Both the position numbers and the translations under genes were made by a program. 37,735 nucleotides of DNA, taken from the NCBI RefSeq assembly GCF_031432425.1, contig NZ_JAVKPH010000031.1:1-37735 (forward strand), read 5' to 3'. Each line of letters starts with the position of its first letter. The stretch's first letter is position 1. The DNA comes from Ruixingdingia sedimenti (GTDB lineage Bacteria; Pseudomonadota; Alphaproteobacteria; Rhodobacterales; Rhodobacteraceae). Positions 29,427 through 37,735 of this stretch are shown piece after piece. Below the pieces are notes generated by a model. That model saw only the letters and a list, made by a program, of their open reading frames with translations. It was not told the DNA's origin and did not search any database.

Positions 29427-31090
29427 GCCGGGGTCTCCTTTTTCAGGCGGTTGCGCAGTTCGGCGCGGATGATCTTGCCGGTCGTGGTCACCGGCATGTC
29501 GCGGATCACATGGATCGCGCGGGGGTATTCATAGGCGGCCAGCCGGGTGCGGACATGATCGGCGATTTCGGCGCGCAGCGCGGGGCTGTCTTCGTGGCCG
29601 GGGCGCAGGGTGACGAAGGCCGCCACGATTTCACCGCGCAGGGGATCGGGCTGGCCGACGACGCCGGCCATGGCGATGGCGGGATGCGCGATCAGGCAAT
29701 CCTCGATTTCCGCGGGGCCGACACGATAGCCGCCGGTCGAGATGATGTCATCGTCGCGCCCCTTGAACACCAGCCGCCCGTCGGGCCGGCGCAGGCCGCG
29801 GTCGCCGGTGACCAGCCAGCGCCCCTCGGGGCCGATGATGAATTTCGCCGCCGTGGCCGCCGGTTGGTTCCAATAGCCCAGAAACATCACCGGATCGGGT
29901 GACAGGATTGCGATGGCGCCTTCGTCCCCGTCGGGCAGGCGGCGGCCGTCCTCGTCGATCACATCGACGCGGTGGCCCGGCACCGGCCAGCCCATGACGC
30001 CGTTTTCGGGGGGCGCCAGCGTGCCGCAGCTGGACACGACCATGTTGCATTCCGTCTGGCCGTAGAATTCGTTGATCGTCACGCCAAGCGCCTGGCGGCC
30101 CCAATCCAGCAGTTGCGTGCCCAGCGGTTCCCCCCCCGAGGCGACCGAGCGCATCTTCAGCCCCCAGGTCAGGCTGTCGGGGTCGGCCTTCATCATCTTG
30201 AGCGCGGTCGGCGGCAGGAAGGCGTTGCGCACGTCAAAGCGGCGGATCAGATCGGCCGCCGCCCGGGCCGAGAATTTGCGGAAGCGGCAGGCCACGACCG
30301 GCACGCCATGATGCAGCGCGGGCATCAGCACATCCAGAAGCCCGCCGATCCAGGCCCAGTCGGCCGGGGTCCAGATCCGGTCGCCGGGCCGGGGCAGGAA
30401 ATCATGGCTCATCTCGACACCGGGCAGATGGCCCAGCAGCACCCGGTGCGCATGCAGCGCGCCCTTGGGGTTGCCGGTGGTGCCCGAGGTGTAGATCAGC
30501 AGCGCAGGCGCATTGGCCAGCGTCTGCACCGGCGCAAAGCGGTCCTCGGCGGCGGCGCAGGCGGCGTCGAAATCCAGCGCGCCGGGGGCCGGGCCGTCAA
30601 CGGTGAAGATGACTTGCAGATCGGGCAGATCCGCCCGGATGCTCTGGATCAGCGGCAGGCTGGCGTGATCGGTCACCAGAACGCGCGCGCCGCTGTCGCG
30701 CAGCCGGTGCAGCAGCGCCTCGGGGCCGAACAGCGTGAACAGGGGCAATGAAATGCACCCGGCCTTGAAGGCGGCGATATGGGCGATGGCGGTTTCGCGC
30801 CGCTGCGGCAGCAGGATCGCCACCCGGTCGCCCGGATCGCGCCCGTTGCCGCGCAGGCCCAGGCCCACCAGCACATTGGCAAAGCGGTCCGAGGCCGCGC
30901 GCAGCTGGGCGAAGGTGGTCTGCCGGGCGGGGCCATAGCCATCCTCGGTCACCTCGATCAGGGCGACGCGGTCCGGATCGGTCGCCGCCCAGCGATCGCA
31001 GACATCGACGCCGATGTTGTAGAATTCGGGGATATCCCAGCGAAATGCCGACATGGTCGCGGCATAGCTTTCCCTGCGAGACAGCACCAT
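29423..31090 (-). CDS. AMP-dependent acyl-CoA synthetase
   Basis: 555 residues from the ATG at 31090, chosen because GGGAGGAA precedes it; a second ATG 12 codons later fits the family start better in length. The ATP signature is YTSGTTGNPKG (200-210). EFYGQTECNM, YWNQPAATAAKFIIG, WLVTGDRGLRRPDGRLVF and the C-terminal KGRDDDIISTGGYRVGPAEI with TTGKIIRAELR (the adenylation Lys) are all present. It makes an acyl-AMP and then acyl-CoA from a free carboxylic acid. The protein resembles medium/short-chain acid synthetases (AcsM-like). It could activate the propionate- or acetate-type product of the lyase. First gene of the two-gene CoA operon. Confidence 0.88.
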   Translation of the reverse strand: MVLSRRESYAATMSAFRWDIPEFYNIGVDVCDRWAATDPDRVALIEVTEDGYGPARQTTFAQLRAASDRFANVLVGLGLRGNGRDPGDRVAILLPQRRETAIAHIAAFKAGCISLPLFTLFGPEALLHRLRDSGARVLVTDHASLPLIQSIRADLPDLQVIFTVDGPAPGALDFDAACAAAEDRFAPVQTLANAPALLIYTSGTTGNPKGALHAHRVLLGHLPGVEMSHDFLPRPGDRIWTPADWAWIGGLLDVLMPALHHGVPVVACRFRKFSARAAADLIRRFDVRNAFLPPTALKMMKADPDSLTWGLKMRSVASGGEPLGTQLLDWGRQALGVTINEFYGQTECNMVVSSCGTLAPPENGVMGWPVPGHRVDVIDEDGRRLPDGDEGAIAILSPDPVMFLGYWNQPAATAAKFIIGPEGRWLVTGDRGLRRPDGRLVFKGRDDDIISTGGYRVGPAEIEDCLIAHPAIAMAGVVGQPDPLRGEIVAAFVTLRPGHEDSPALRAEIADHVRTRLAAYEYPRAIHVIRDMPVTTTGKIIRAELRNRLKKETPA

Positions 31091-31224
31091 TTCCTCCCGT
31101 TTGCCGGGGCCGCGCCCCACGCAGGGCCGCCCGTTCCTCCGGGGGAAAGTGAAAGCATCCGCGGGGGGCTTGTCCACCGCCGGAAAAGTTGACGCTAGGT
31201 AAAGCAAACGCCGCCGAGCGGGGA

Positions 31225-32127
31225 TCAGGTGATCAGGAATCGCGCCCTTTCGCTGCGCGCGACGCGCTGCAGATATTCCGACACGACGCGCACCCGGGCC
31301 AGGTCTTCGGTGCTTTGATGGCTGAGAATCCAGGCGGTGCGCTTCAGCACGTAATCGCCCGTCAGCACCGGCTCCAGGCCGGGGTCGTCCAGCGCCATGA
31401 ACCGGGGCAGGATCGCCAGCCCCGCGCCTTCGCGGGCGGCCTCGCGCTGGGCGATCATCGAGGTTGAAGAAAAGCCCACCGGCGTGCTGATGCCCAGTTC
31501 CTCCAGATAGCGCAATTCGGGGGAAAACAGCATCTCGGGGATATAGCCGACCAGCCTGTGGCGGCGCAGATCCTGCAGCTTCGTGGGCGTCCCATAGCGG
31601 CGCAGATAGTCGGGCGCGGCAAAGAAATGCAGGTGATAATCGGTCATCTTGCGCGCCAGCAGCCGCCCGCTTTCGGGCAAGGACAGATCGATCGACAGAT
31701 GCACCTCTTGATGCGACAGCTGGAACTGGCGCGAACGGATCACCAGCGACACCTCGACATCGGGATGGTCCTGCTGAAACCGCGCCAGAAGCGGCGTCAC
31801 GACAAAGGTGCCAAGCCCGTCGGGCGCGCCGATGCGCACCATGCCCGCCAGCCGGCCTGCCTCGCCCACGATCTGTTCGTGCACGCGCGTGCTGGCCCGT
31901 TCGATATCAAGCGCGATCGGCAACAGCCGCTCACCGGCCTTGGTCAGCGCGTATCCGGCCTCATCGCGGATGAACAGATGCGCCCCCACGGTCTTTTCCA
32001 GCGCCTTGATCCGGCGGGCCACGGTGGTCTGGTCGATCGCCAGCGCCCGGCCCGCCGCGGTCATCCGTTTCAGCCGGTAAAGGGCCAGGAAGAACTTCAG
32101 ATCGTTCCAGTCAAAACTATCCTGCAT
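31225..32127 (-). CDS. LysR-family transcriptional regulator
   Basis: 300 residues. The N-terminal HTH reads WNDLKFFLALYRLKRMTAAG, RALAIDQTTVARRIKALEKT, VGAHLFIRDEAGYALTKAGE. The effector domain starts about residue 88. It is divergent from the second TRAP operon, 123 bases apart, with a perfect dyad next to its own start (32131-32147). That arrangement is the classic one for a LysR regulator controlling the divergent genes, here the TRAP uptake system. Its C-terminus lies 134 bases from the acyl-CoA synthetase start. Confidence 0.91.
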   Translation of the reverse strand: MQDSFDWNDLKFFLALYRLKRMTAAGRALAIDQTTVARRIKALEKTVGAHLFIRDEAGYALTKAGERLLPIALDIERASTRVHEQIVGEAGRLAGMVRIGAPDGLGTFVVTPLLARFQQDHPDVEVSLVIRSRQFQLSHQEVHLSIDLSLPESGRLLARKMTDYHLHFFAAPDYLRRYGTPTKLQDLRRHRLVGYIPEMLFSPELRYLEELGISTPVGFSSTSMIAQREAAREGAGLAILPRFMALDDPGLEPVLTGDYVLKRTAWILSHQSTEDLARVRVVSEYLQRVARSERARFLIT

Positions 32128-32130
32128 TTC

Positions 32131-32147
32131 TGCAGATTACATCTGCA
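32131..32147. promoter_or_regulatory. Perfect dyad, candidate LysR operator
   Basis: TGCAGAT-TAC-ATCTGCA is a perfect 7+7 dyad with a 3-base spacer, four bases before the LysR start codon and about 105 bases before dctQ. LysR sites are imperfect or perfect dyads near the divergent promoter. A weak promoter for the plus strand could be TGTCAA (32158-32163), 17 bases, TTTAAT (32181-32186). Confidence 0.5.
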
Positions 32148-32250
32148 AATATATCCATGTCAAACCGGCACATCCCGCCCTTTAATCCGGATCGCAAAGG
32201 CTGCGCGAGGAGGCACAGGCCGACCGCGTCAATAATAAGGGAGGGAAGCG

Positions 32251-32754
32251 ATGCTTCTGATCCGTCTGATCGACGGCATCAATGAGATCGTGGGCCGAAT
32301 CGTCGCGTTCGTCGCGGTGATCTTCGCGCTCATGATCATCTATGACGTCGTGATGCGTTACGGGTTCAATGCCCCCACGCTGTGGGCATTCGATCTTACG
32401 AAACAACTGTTCGGGTTCTATTTCGTCCTTCTGGGCGGCTATGCGCTGCGCCATCAGGCGCATGTGCGCGTGGACCTGGTGACCGAAAAGCTAAGCCCCG
32501 GGGTCCGGCGCGTTGTGGATGTGCTGGGCTATCTGATCTTTTTCTTTCCCTTCGCCTGGGTGTTCACCACCCGCAGCTGGGAATTCGCGATGCGCTCGCT
32601 GAACCAGGGGGAAACCACCTATGGTGCGATCCAGTTGCCGGTCTATCCGGTCAAGATCGCGATGGCGGTGGCGGCGGCGCTGTTGCTGCTCCAGGGGGTG
32701 TCCGAGCTGCTGAAGCTGATCCTGAACAAGCCGGAGCCGCATCATGTCGGGTGA
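32251..32754 (+). CDS. dctQ: TRAP transporter small permease (DctQ)
   Basis: 167 residues from the ATG at 32251 with GGAGGGA upstream. Four membrane helices: VGRIVAFVAVIFALMIIYDV (first), LTKQLFGFYFVLLGGYAL, VDVLGYLIFFFPFAWVF and IAMAVAAALLLLQGVSELLK. YDVVMRYGFNAPTLWAFDLT and HVRVDLVTEKL are conserved DctQ blocks. It overlaps dctM by 11 bases and is the first gene of this dctQMP operon. Confidence 0.91.
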   Translation: MLLIRLIDGINEIVGRIVAFVAVIFALMIIYDVVMRYGFNAPTLWAFDLTKQLFGFYFVLLGGYALRHQAHVRVDLVTEKLSPGVRRVVDVLGYLIFFFPFAWVFTTRSWEFAMRSLNQGETTYGAIQLPVYPVKIAMAVAAALLLLQGVSELLKLILNKPEPHHVG

Positions 32755-34069
32755 AATCATTGGTCTGATCATGGCGGGCCTGTTGCTGACGGGGCTGTTC
32801 ATGGGCCACCCGCTGGCCTTCGTTCTGGGCGGCACGGCGGTTCTGGGCGCGCTGATCGCGGGCAAGCCGATGGTGCTGGGCATCGTCATCAACCGCATCT
32901 TTGGCGAGGTGCTGGACAATTACATCCTGATCGCGATCCCGCTGTTCGTGCTGATGGCGAGGTTCCTGTCGGATTCGGGCGTCACCGACCGCATGTTCGA
33001 AACGCTGCGGCTGTTGATGGGCCGGGTGACCGGGGGGCTTGGGCTGGCGGTCGTGTTCATCTCGATCCTGCTGGCGGCGACCACCGGCATCATCGGCGCC
33101 TCGATCACGGTGATGGGGGTGATGGCGCTGAAGCCGATGCTGCAATACGGCTATTCCAAGCGGCTGACCACGGGCGTCATCGCGGCCTCGGGCTGCCTGG
33201 GCATCCTGATCCCGCCGTCGATCATGCTGATCCTGATGTCGTCGAATTCGGGTCTGTCGGTGGGCGAGCTGTTTGCCGGTTCGATGGTGCCGGGCGTGAT
33301 CCTGGGGCTTTTGTATGCGGGCTATGTCGCGCTGGTGGCGCTGATCCGGCCCGATCTGGCCCCGCCCGTGGCCCTTGAGGAACGTGTGCCGGTGGGCCAG
33401 CTGGTGCGGATGCTGCTGCTGGAGGCGCTGCCGCCGCTGGTGCTGATCTTTGGCATCCTGGGCACGATGCTGGCCGGGATCGCCACGGCAACCGAGGCCT
33501 CGGCCATCGGGGCGGCGCTGGCGCTGGGGATCGTGCTGATGCGCGGCCGCTTCGAATGGGCCACCTTCGCCTCGGCTTTGTGGGAAACGGCGCGCACCTC
33601 GGCGATGATCCTGTTCATCGTCGTGGGGGCCACGGCCTTTACCGGCGTGTTCAACATCACCGGCGGTCTGCATGCGGCGCAGAACCTGATGCGCTCGCTG
33701 GAGATGGAGCCCTGGATGCTGATCACGATGATGATGTTCATCGTCTTCGTGCTGGGCATGTTTCTGGACTGGACGGGGATCGTTCTGCTGTCCTTCCCGA
33801 TCTTCCTGCCGGTGGTGCGGGAAATGGGCATCAGCGAGCTGTGGTTCGTCGTGCTGACCGCGGTGGTGCTGCAGACCTCGTTCCTGACGCCGCCCTTCGG
33901 CTATGCGCTGTTCTACATGCGCGCGCTGTCCCCGCGTGAGGTGAAGACCTCGGATATCATCCTGGGCGTGATGCCCTTCATCGCGCTGATCGTGATGATG
34001 GCCCTTGCCCTGGCGTTCTTCCCGCAGCTGATCACCTGGCTGCCGGATACCCTTTACAAGACCCAATGA
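32744..34069 (+). CDS. dctM: TRAP transporter large permease (DctM)
   Basis: 441 residues, about 12 membrane helices. DctM blocks: YILIAIPLFVLMARFLSDSG, AASGCLGILIPPSIMLILMS, GIATATEASAIGAALALGIV, MFLDWTGIVLLSFPIFLPV and LQTSFLTPPFGYALFYMRAL. The SFLTPPFG block is diagnostic. It forms the ion-coupled channel with DctQ in the inner membrane, and differs from the dctM at 10024 in sequence throughout. Next gene starts 16 bases later. Confidence 0.94.
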   Translation: MSGEIIGLIMAGLLLTGLFMGHPLAFVLGGTAVLGALIAGKPMVLGIVINRIFGEVLDNYILIAIPLFVLMARFLSDSGVTDRMFETLRLLMGRVTGGLGLAVVFISILLAATTGIIGASITVMGVMALKPMLQYGYSKRLTTGVIAASGCLGILIPPSIMLILMSSNSGLSVGELFAGSMVPGVILGLLYAGYVALVALIRPDLAPPVALEERVPVGQLVRMLLLEALPPLVLIFGILGTMLAGIATATEASAIGAALALGIVLMRGRFEWATFASALWETARTSAMILFIVVGATAFTGVFNITGGLHAAQNLMRSLEMEPWMLITMMMFIVFVLGMFLDWTGIVLLSFPIFLPVVREMGISELWFVVLTAVVLQTSFLTPPFGYALFYMRALSPREVKTSDIILGVMPFIALIVMMALALAFFPQLITWLPDTLYKTQ

Positions 34070-34085
34070 CACGGAGGAGAAGCTG

Positions 34086-35183
34086 ATGCATACCAACAAA
34101 GCCCTGAAGACCGGGTTCCTGTCGCTGATGCTGGCAGGCGCCGGTGTGGCCGCCCAGGCGGAAACGTCCTGGCAGATGACCACGACCTGGCCGAACTCGC
34201 TTGAACTGATCGAGATGGACAAGCATTTCGTCGAACTGGCGAACAAGCTGACCGCGGGTGATCTGAAGATCGAATTCTTCGAAGGTGGCAGCCTGGTGCC
34301 CGCGGGCGAAGTGTTCGGCGCTGTCGAAAGCGGCACGATCCAGGCGGGCGGCGACTGGCCGGGCTACTGGGCGGGGCGTGATGCGGCCTTTTCGCCGCTG
34401 GCCACCACCGCCAGCCTGTTCAACGCCGTCGACTACGTGAACTGGATCCAGCAGTGGGGCGGCAAGGATCTGTATAATGAGATCTACGGCAAGTTCGGCA
34501 TGGTCTATCTGCCCTATGCGGTGACCAACAACGAATCCGGCTTCCGCACCAAAGATCCGATCCGCTCGATCGACGATCTGCAGGGCAAGCGCCTGCGTCT
34601 GTCGGGCCTGGAACAGGGCCGTCTGCTGACCCAGCTGGGCGGTAGCCAGGTGTCGATGGCCGGCGGCGAGATCTATCAGTCGCTGGAACGCGGCGTGATC
34701 GATGGGGCCGAATTCTCGACCCCGAACGTGGACTGGTCGGGCGGCTTCCAGCAGGTGACCAAATATTGGGCAACCCCGGGCTGGCACCAGTCGGCCTCGA
34801 TCTTCGGGGTGATGATCAACAAGCAGGCCTGGGATGCGCTAAGCCCCGAGACCCAGGAAAAGCTGCAGATCGCGGCGGATGCGAACCTGGTCTGGTCGCT
34901 GGCCTTCACCGAAAAGCGCGCCAATGACGCCTACAAGCAGTTCCAGGAGGTGAATGAGATCACCCGCATGGATGATGCCGCGCTGGAAAAGATCCAGACC
35001 ATGGCCAATGCCGTGATCGAAGAGGTTGCCTGCGAAAACCCGTCCTCGGCCAAGGTCTACCTGAGCCAGCTGGAATACCTGCAGGATTATTCGAACTGGC
35101 GCGAAGCCTCGGCCCCGTTCAACCTGGGCCGCACGCCGAACGGGCCGGATATCGAAAAGATCCGCGCCTGCGCCAACAAGTAA
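34086..35183 (+). CDS. dctP: TRAP transporter substrate-binding protein (DctP)
   Basis: 365 residues from the ATG at 34086 (GGAGGAGAAG upstream). A Sec signal peptide GFLSLMLAGAGVAAQAETSW is clear, cleaved near AQA. Mature DctP blocks: TTWPNSLELIEMDKHFVELA, FEGGSLVPAGEVFGAVESGT, GDWPGYWAGRDAAFSPLATT and DDLQGKRLRLSGLEQGRLLT, where the Arg of RLRLSG is the usual carboxylate-binding residue. The C-terminus has two Cys (VACENPSSAK, IRACANK). The ligand is probably a monocarboxylate or amino/imino acid; it is not known. This transporter is a candidate importer for the catabolic operon at 20824. Confidence 0.92.
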   Translation: MHTNKALKTGFLSLMLAGAGVAAQAETSWQMTTTWPNSLELIEMDKHFVELANKLTAGDLKIEFFEGGSLVPAGEVFGAVESGTIQAGGDWPGYWAGRDAAFSPLATTASLFNAVDYVNWIQQWGGKDLYNEIYGKFGMVYLPYAVTNNESGFRTKDPIRSIDDLQGKRLRLSGLEQGRLLTQLGGSQVSMAGGEIYQSLERGVIDGAEFSTPNVDWSGGFQQVTKYWATPGWHQSASIFGVMINKQAWDALSPETQEKLQIAADANLVWSLAFTEKRANDAYKQFQEVNEITRMDDAALEKIQTMANAVIEEVACENPSSAKVYLSQLEYLQDYSNWREASAPFNLGRTPNGPDIEKIRACANK

Positions 35184-35202
35184 GCCGCGTCGCGGCGACC
35201 GG

Positions 35203-35228
35203 ACGGGGCCCCGCGGGGCCCCGTTTTC
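35203..35228 (+). terminator. Rho-independent terminator after dctP
   Basis: ACGGGGCCCC-GC-GGGGCCCCGT (35203-35224) is a very stable stem followed by TTTT, 20 bases after the dctP stop. It ends the dctQMP operon. Confidence 0.85.
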
Positions 35229-35853
35229 CTTGGGCGGGCCCGACCCCGGGGAAGGTGTGGTTGCTTGACCGCGTTGTCGCACCGAACCCGCCGGCCCCAA
35301 TCCGCGGGAGGGCGCAGATTCAGTCTTTGGCGAATGTCTGGGGGACAGCTATGTCGTCGCATGCTGTCGAGCGCGGCGTATTCTGCACACTGATGACGCC
35401 GAGCTGTACGAGCGGTTTAAGTGGTGCCCAAAGCTAGTTCTGTTTGTCTGGTTCACGTCCCGTTACAGGCACCGCGTCAGCTCATAACCTCAGCAAACAC
35501 AGGGGTAATCGAAGGTGACAGCATAGGTCAACAGGCACCAGTTGTTCTACGGGATGTTCTACGGTGGCTGCCGCACCGTGCAGACCACCAGCCTCAGGGA
35601 AGAGGAAGCGGGCGGCTGGAGGGTGTGGAGAGGACTGCCAGCGACCCCCACCGATCTTCCCGTTTGCCTTCCCTGCGTTGGTAGCGCCAGCCTCGACGGT
35701 GGCCCCGCCTCTGCCACCCCTGATGGGGGAAAAGCGCAACGCGTCCAGTATCGGTGAGGCTCTGAGACGTGTGACCCCTGAACATTCCGCGTTATGTCGT
35801 TGCTGTGGGTGGGGAGGTAGGAGAAGCGAGGGTGTCTCTTATGGGTCCCTCTA
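35229..35853. other. No recognised gene between the TRAP operon and the IS21 element
   Basis: Open frames here are short, Pro/Arg-rich and without family features. Compared with the neighbours the base composition is more even and codon structure is absent. GTTCTACGG occurs twice around 35540-35565. The stretch is probably eroded non-coding or transposon-flank DNA. Confidence 0.4.
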
Positions 35854-35950
35854 TGGTGCGCATTTCGCGGAATCTGGGCAGTGATTTCGCGTGATCTCGG
35901 GCACGCATTTCACGGCATCTCGGGCAGCCATTTCGCGCCCTCGGGCAGGC
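35854..35950. repeat. Multi-repeat end of the IS21-family element
   Basis: Four ~22-bp units in a row follow the pattern atttc-gcg-N-atc-t-ggg-ca: starting around 35858, 35880, 35903 and 35926. This stack downstream of istB (transcribed leftward) is the istB-side end of the element. The first base is inferred from TGGTGC at 35854. Confidence 0.6.
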
Positions 35951-35971
35951 TGGCCAACGGGTGTTATTGAG

Positions 35972-36736
35972 TCAGGGTGCGACGCCCTGGTCAAGAGTTT
36001 TCAATGTGCTCATTTTCTTGCGCATGCTGTCGCCGCTCAGCGTGAGACGGTGCGCATTGTGGACAAGGCGGTCGAGGATGGCATCCGCCAGGGTGGGATC
36101 TCCGATCACCTCGAACCATTGATCGACAGGCAACTGGCTTGTCACGATGGTCGAGCCGCGACCTTGGCGGTCGTCGAGAATTTCCAGCAAGTCGCGCCGC
36201 TCTGTCGGTGTCAGAACCGACAGTCCCCAATCGTCGAGGATCAGCAATTCCGTGCGTTCGATCGCCTTGAGGACACGGGCATGCCGTCCGTCGCCTCTGG
36301 CGACGGCCAGAATCTGGAACAGGCGAGGGACGCGGTGATAGACGACGCGCCGATCATCCCGGCAAGCCTTGTTCCCGAGGGCGCAAGCAATCCAGCTTTT
36401 TCCCAGGCCTGTTGGGCCAGTGATCAGCAGGTTTTCATGGCGGTTGATCCAGCCACCATCGATCAGATACGCCATGACAGCCGCATCGATGCCGCGCGGG
36501 CTGCGCATATCGATATCTTCGACGCAGGCTGTGTGACGCAGGGCCGCAAAGCGCAGCCGGGTTGCCAGTCTCTTGGCATCACGTTCTGCGGCTTCGCGAT
36601 CAACAAGCAGGCCCAGCCGTTCTTCAAAGCTCAGGCTTTCAAACATGGCGCCCGCGCGGCGCTGCTCATGCAGGGCCTGCGCCATACCGCTCAGCCCGAT
36701 CGCCTCCAGGCGGTCGCAAGTGGGATGTGTCAGCAA
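35972..36736 (-). CDS. istB: IS21-family helper ATPase IstB
   Basis: 254 residues. The AAA+ ATPase has Walker A GPTGLGKS (107-114) and Walker B LLILDDWG, preceded by ENLLI. N-terminal helical part MLTHPTCDRLEAIGLSGMAQ with SFEERLGLLVDREAAERDAK is the DnaC/IstB type. IstB assembles on DNA and assists the IstA transposase. It starts 14 bases after the istA stop, and the frame is intact. Confidence 0.95.
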   Translation of the reverse strand: MLTHPTCDRLEAIGLSGMAQALHEQRRAGAMFESLSFEERLGLLVDREAAERDAKRLATRLRFAALRHTACVEDIDMRSPRGIDAAVMAYLIDGGWINRHENLLITGPTGLGKSWIACALGNKACRDDRRVVYHRVPRLFQILAVARGDGRHARVLKAIERTELLILDDWGLSVLTPTERRDLLEILDDRQGRGSTIVTSQLPVDQWFEVIGDPTLADAILDRLVHNAHRLTLSGDSMRKKMSTLKTLDQGVAP

Positions 36737-36750
36737 GGGTCGTCTCCTTT

Positions 36751-37735
36751 TCAGTGGTAATATTTCTGGCCGCGGATGTTGGGGTGGTGCAGCGGCAGTT
36801 CATCGGGTTCCGGCTCCATGAATGCCTGATCAAGGCCGGTCTTCAGGATGGAACGGATGGATGAGACCGACCGGGCCTTGATGCTGATCCCGCGCCGGCA
36901 CGCAGCATCAAGTCGCTGCGGTTCAAAGCTTCTGGCCAGCGACAGTATGCCCAGGCAGGTCCGGAAGCCCTGCTCGGGATGCGGCCTGTCCTGCATCACG
37001 ATGTCACAAAACGCAGCCACCGATGGTCCCAGCTTTGCAGCATTGCTGAGGATCCGCGCAGGGGACCATTCCGCATAGCGGCGGTGAGCCGAGGGCATAT
37101 GCTCTGGCGCCGTGATATGGCTGCGGCGTCCGGGGTCACGCAGGTGGCTGGCGACGCGTTTGCCGCGATGGAAGACTTCCACGGTCCTGTGGGTGATGCG
37201 CGCGTCAACCACCTGCCGGATCAGGCTGAACGGCACGGAATACCAGCAGCGATCCACCTCGATATGATAATCCGGCGCAACACGGGCACGTTTCCAACGC
37301 GCAAAGACATAGGGTTCAGCAGGCAATGGCTGCAGCTTCGGGCGATCGAGCGTTGCAAACAGGTCCGCCCGGCTTGCCCCATAATCGCGCATGACACGCA
37401 TGTTCAATTCGTCCAGCAACGGCCGGATGGCGGCATTCAGCTCTGCCAGCGAGAAGAACCTGTGATTGCGCAACCGCGCGAGGATCCAGCGTTGGGCAAC
37501 CTGAACGGCCACCTCGACCTTGGCTTTATCCTTGGGTTTGCGCACGCGCGCGGGCAGGATCGCCGTGCCGTAATGTTCCGCCATTTCGGCATAGGTCCGG
37601 TTCAAGCCGGGATCATATCGGTCTGCCTTGGTGACGGCTGACTTGAGATTGTCGGGCACAACGACCTGTGGCACGCCGCCCAGATAGGCGAACAGCCCGA
37701 CATGGGCCGCAATCCAGTCCTCAAGGCCTTCGCTG
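36751..37735 (-). CDS. istA: IS21-family transposase IstA, partial (5' end outside window)
   Basis: The frame is open to the window edge; the GTG at 37674 is internal, since WIAAHVGLFAYLGGVPQVVV continues upstream in the same frame. The visible part holds the C-terminal half of the DDE domain, including the Glu in KPKDKAKVEVAVQVAQRWIL (third catalytic residue), and the IS21 tail with the beta-barrel-like VAPDYHIEVDRCWYSVPFSL. The first Asp residues should lie to the right. Stop at 36751 after GQKYYH. No disruption is seen in the visible 328 codons. Confidence 0.92.
   Translation of the reverse strand, partial: SEGLEDWIAAHVGLFAYLGGVPQVVVPDNLKSAVTKADRYDPGLNRTYAEMAEHYGTAILPARVRKPKDKAKVEVAVQVAQRWILARLRNHRFFSLAELNAAIRPLLDELNMRVMRDYGASRADLFATLDRPKLQPLPAEPYVFARWKRARVAPDYHIEVDRCWYSVPFSLIRQVVDARITHRTVEVFHRGKRVASHLRDPGRRSHITAPEHMPSAHRRYAEWSPARILSNAAKLGPSVAAFCDIVMQDRPHPEQGFRTCLGILSLARSFEPQRLDAACRRGISIKARSVSSIRSILKTGLDQAFMEPEPDELPLHHPNIRGQKYYH

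Larger units (their letters stand above)
35854..37735 (-). mobile_element. IS21-family element, istB side (istA cut by window edge)
   Basis: It comprises the repeat stack, the complete helper ATPase gene istB and most of the transposase gene istA. The element continues to the right of the window, so its far end and the target duplication cannot be seen. Confidence 0.85.

Noticed and set aside
35854..35950. A short-repeat array that might be taken for CRISPR
   Set aside because: The units are about 22 bases and directly abutting with no spacers, and they sit at the end of an IS21-family element; no cas gene is present.

Overview
The window reads as high-GC alphaproteobacterial DNA, most likely from the Rhodobacterales (Paracoccus/Rhodobacter-like). 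The reasons are three-part TRAP transporters, a flgF-flgG-flgA-flgH-fliL order, a DUF2924/serine-recombinase/HTH trio, and IS21 and IS3 elements typical of those plasmids and chromids. No rRNA, tRNA or CRISPR array was recognised. The window is a mosaic. Metabolic operons with clean coupled starts alternate with mobile-element debris, and at least five gene-breaking junctions can be placed to within a few bases.

Left part (1-8402), accessory DNA: the end of an IS21-type element (1-73) cuts a type II-like DNA methyltransferase gene, whose 3' part is translationally coupled to an unknown 162-aa protein. A hicA/hicB toxin-antitoxin pair follows. Next is a minus-strand pair encoding a putative HUH-type (rolling-circle Rep-like) nuclease and a zinc-ribbon protein, with a broken excisionase upstream. 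A complete IS3-family element follows (4556-5881, perfect 27-bp ends, TTA target duplication), then a compact arsR/SRPBCC/VOC operon, then a structured non-coding stretch ending in a WGR-domain pseudogene with an in-frame TAG.

Metabolic block 1 (8403-13920): a metal-dependent cyclase-family hydrolase, a TetR regulator, and a TRAP operon (dctP, 3-mercaptopyruvate sulfurtransferase, dctQ, dctM). The operon is driven by a good sigma70-like promoter whose -10 lies in the perfect palindrome TTATCATATGATAA. The sulfurtransferase inside a TRAP operon suggests an organosulfur substrate.

Broken restriction/recombinase island (14117-17376, minus): hsdS and a chimeric hsdM whose 3' end is replaced by a transposase-like tail; an HTH accessory gene; a serine recombinase with its middle deleted; and the last codons of a DUF2924 gene, which abut the start codon of flgF. 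The flagellar genes flgF, flgG, flgA, flgH and fliL (17379-20552) follow as an isolated block.

Metabolic block 2 (20709-35228) is the most interesting part. A plus-strand operon encodes an isochorismatase-type amidohydrolase, two PuuE/polysaccharide-deacetylase-like hydrolases, a LeuC/LeuD-like hydro-lyase, an isocitrate-lyase/PEP-mutase-family lyase and an FAD enzyme. Next to it lie a HutC-type GntR regulator, an enoyl-CoA hydratase, an acyl-CoA synthetase, a LysR regulator and a second TRAP transporter. The order of chemistry fits ring opening of a cyclic imide, amide hydrolysis, hydration of a maleate-type diacid, and retro-aldol cleavage to pyruvate plus a short acid. I propose a (substituted) maleimide/cyclic-imide catabolic island. 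This is inference from gene families, not proven. The window ends inside an IS21-family element (istB complete, istA cut by the window edge).
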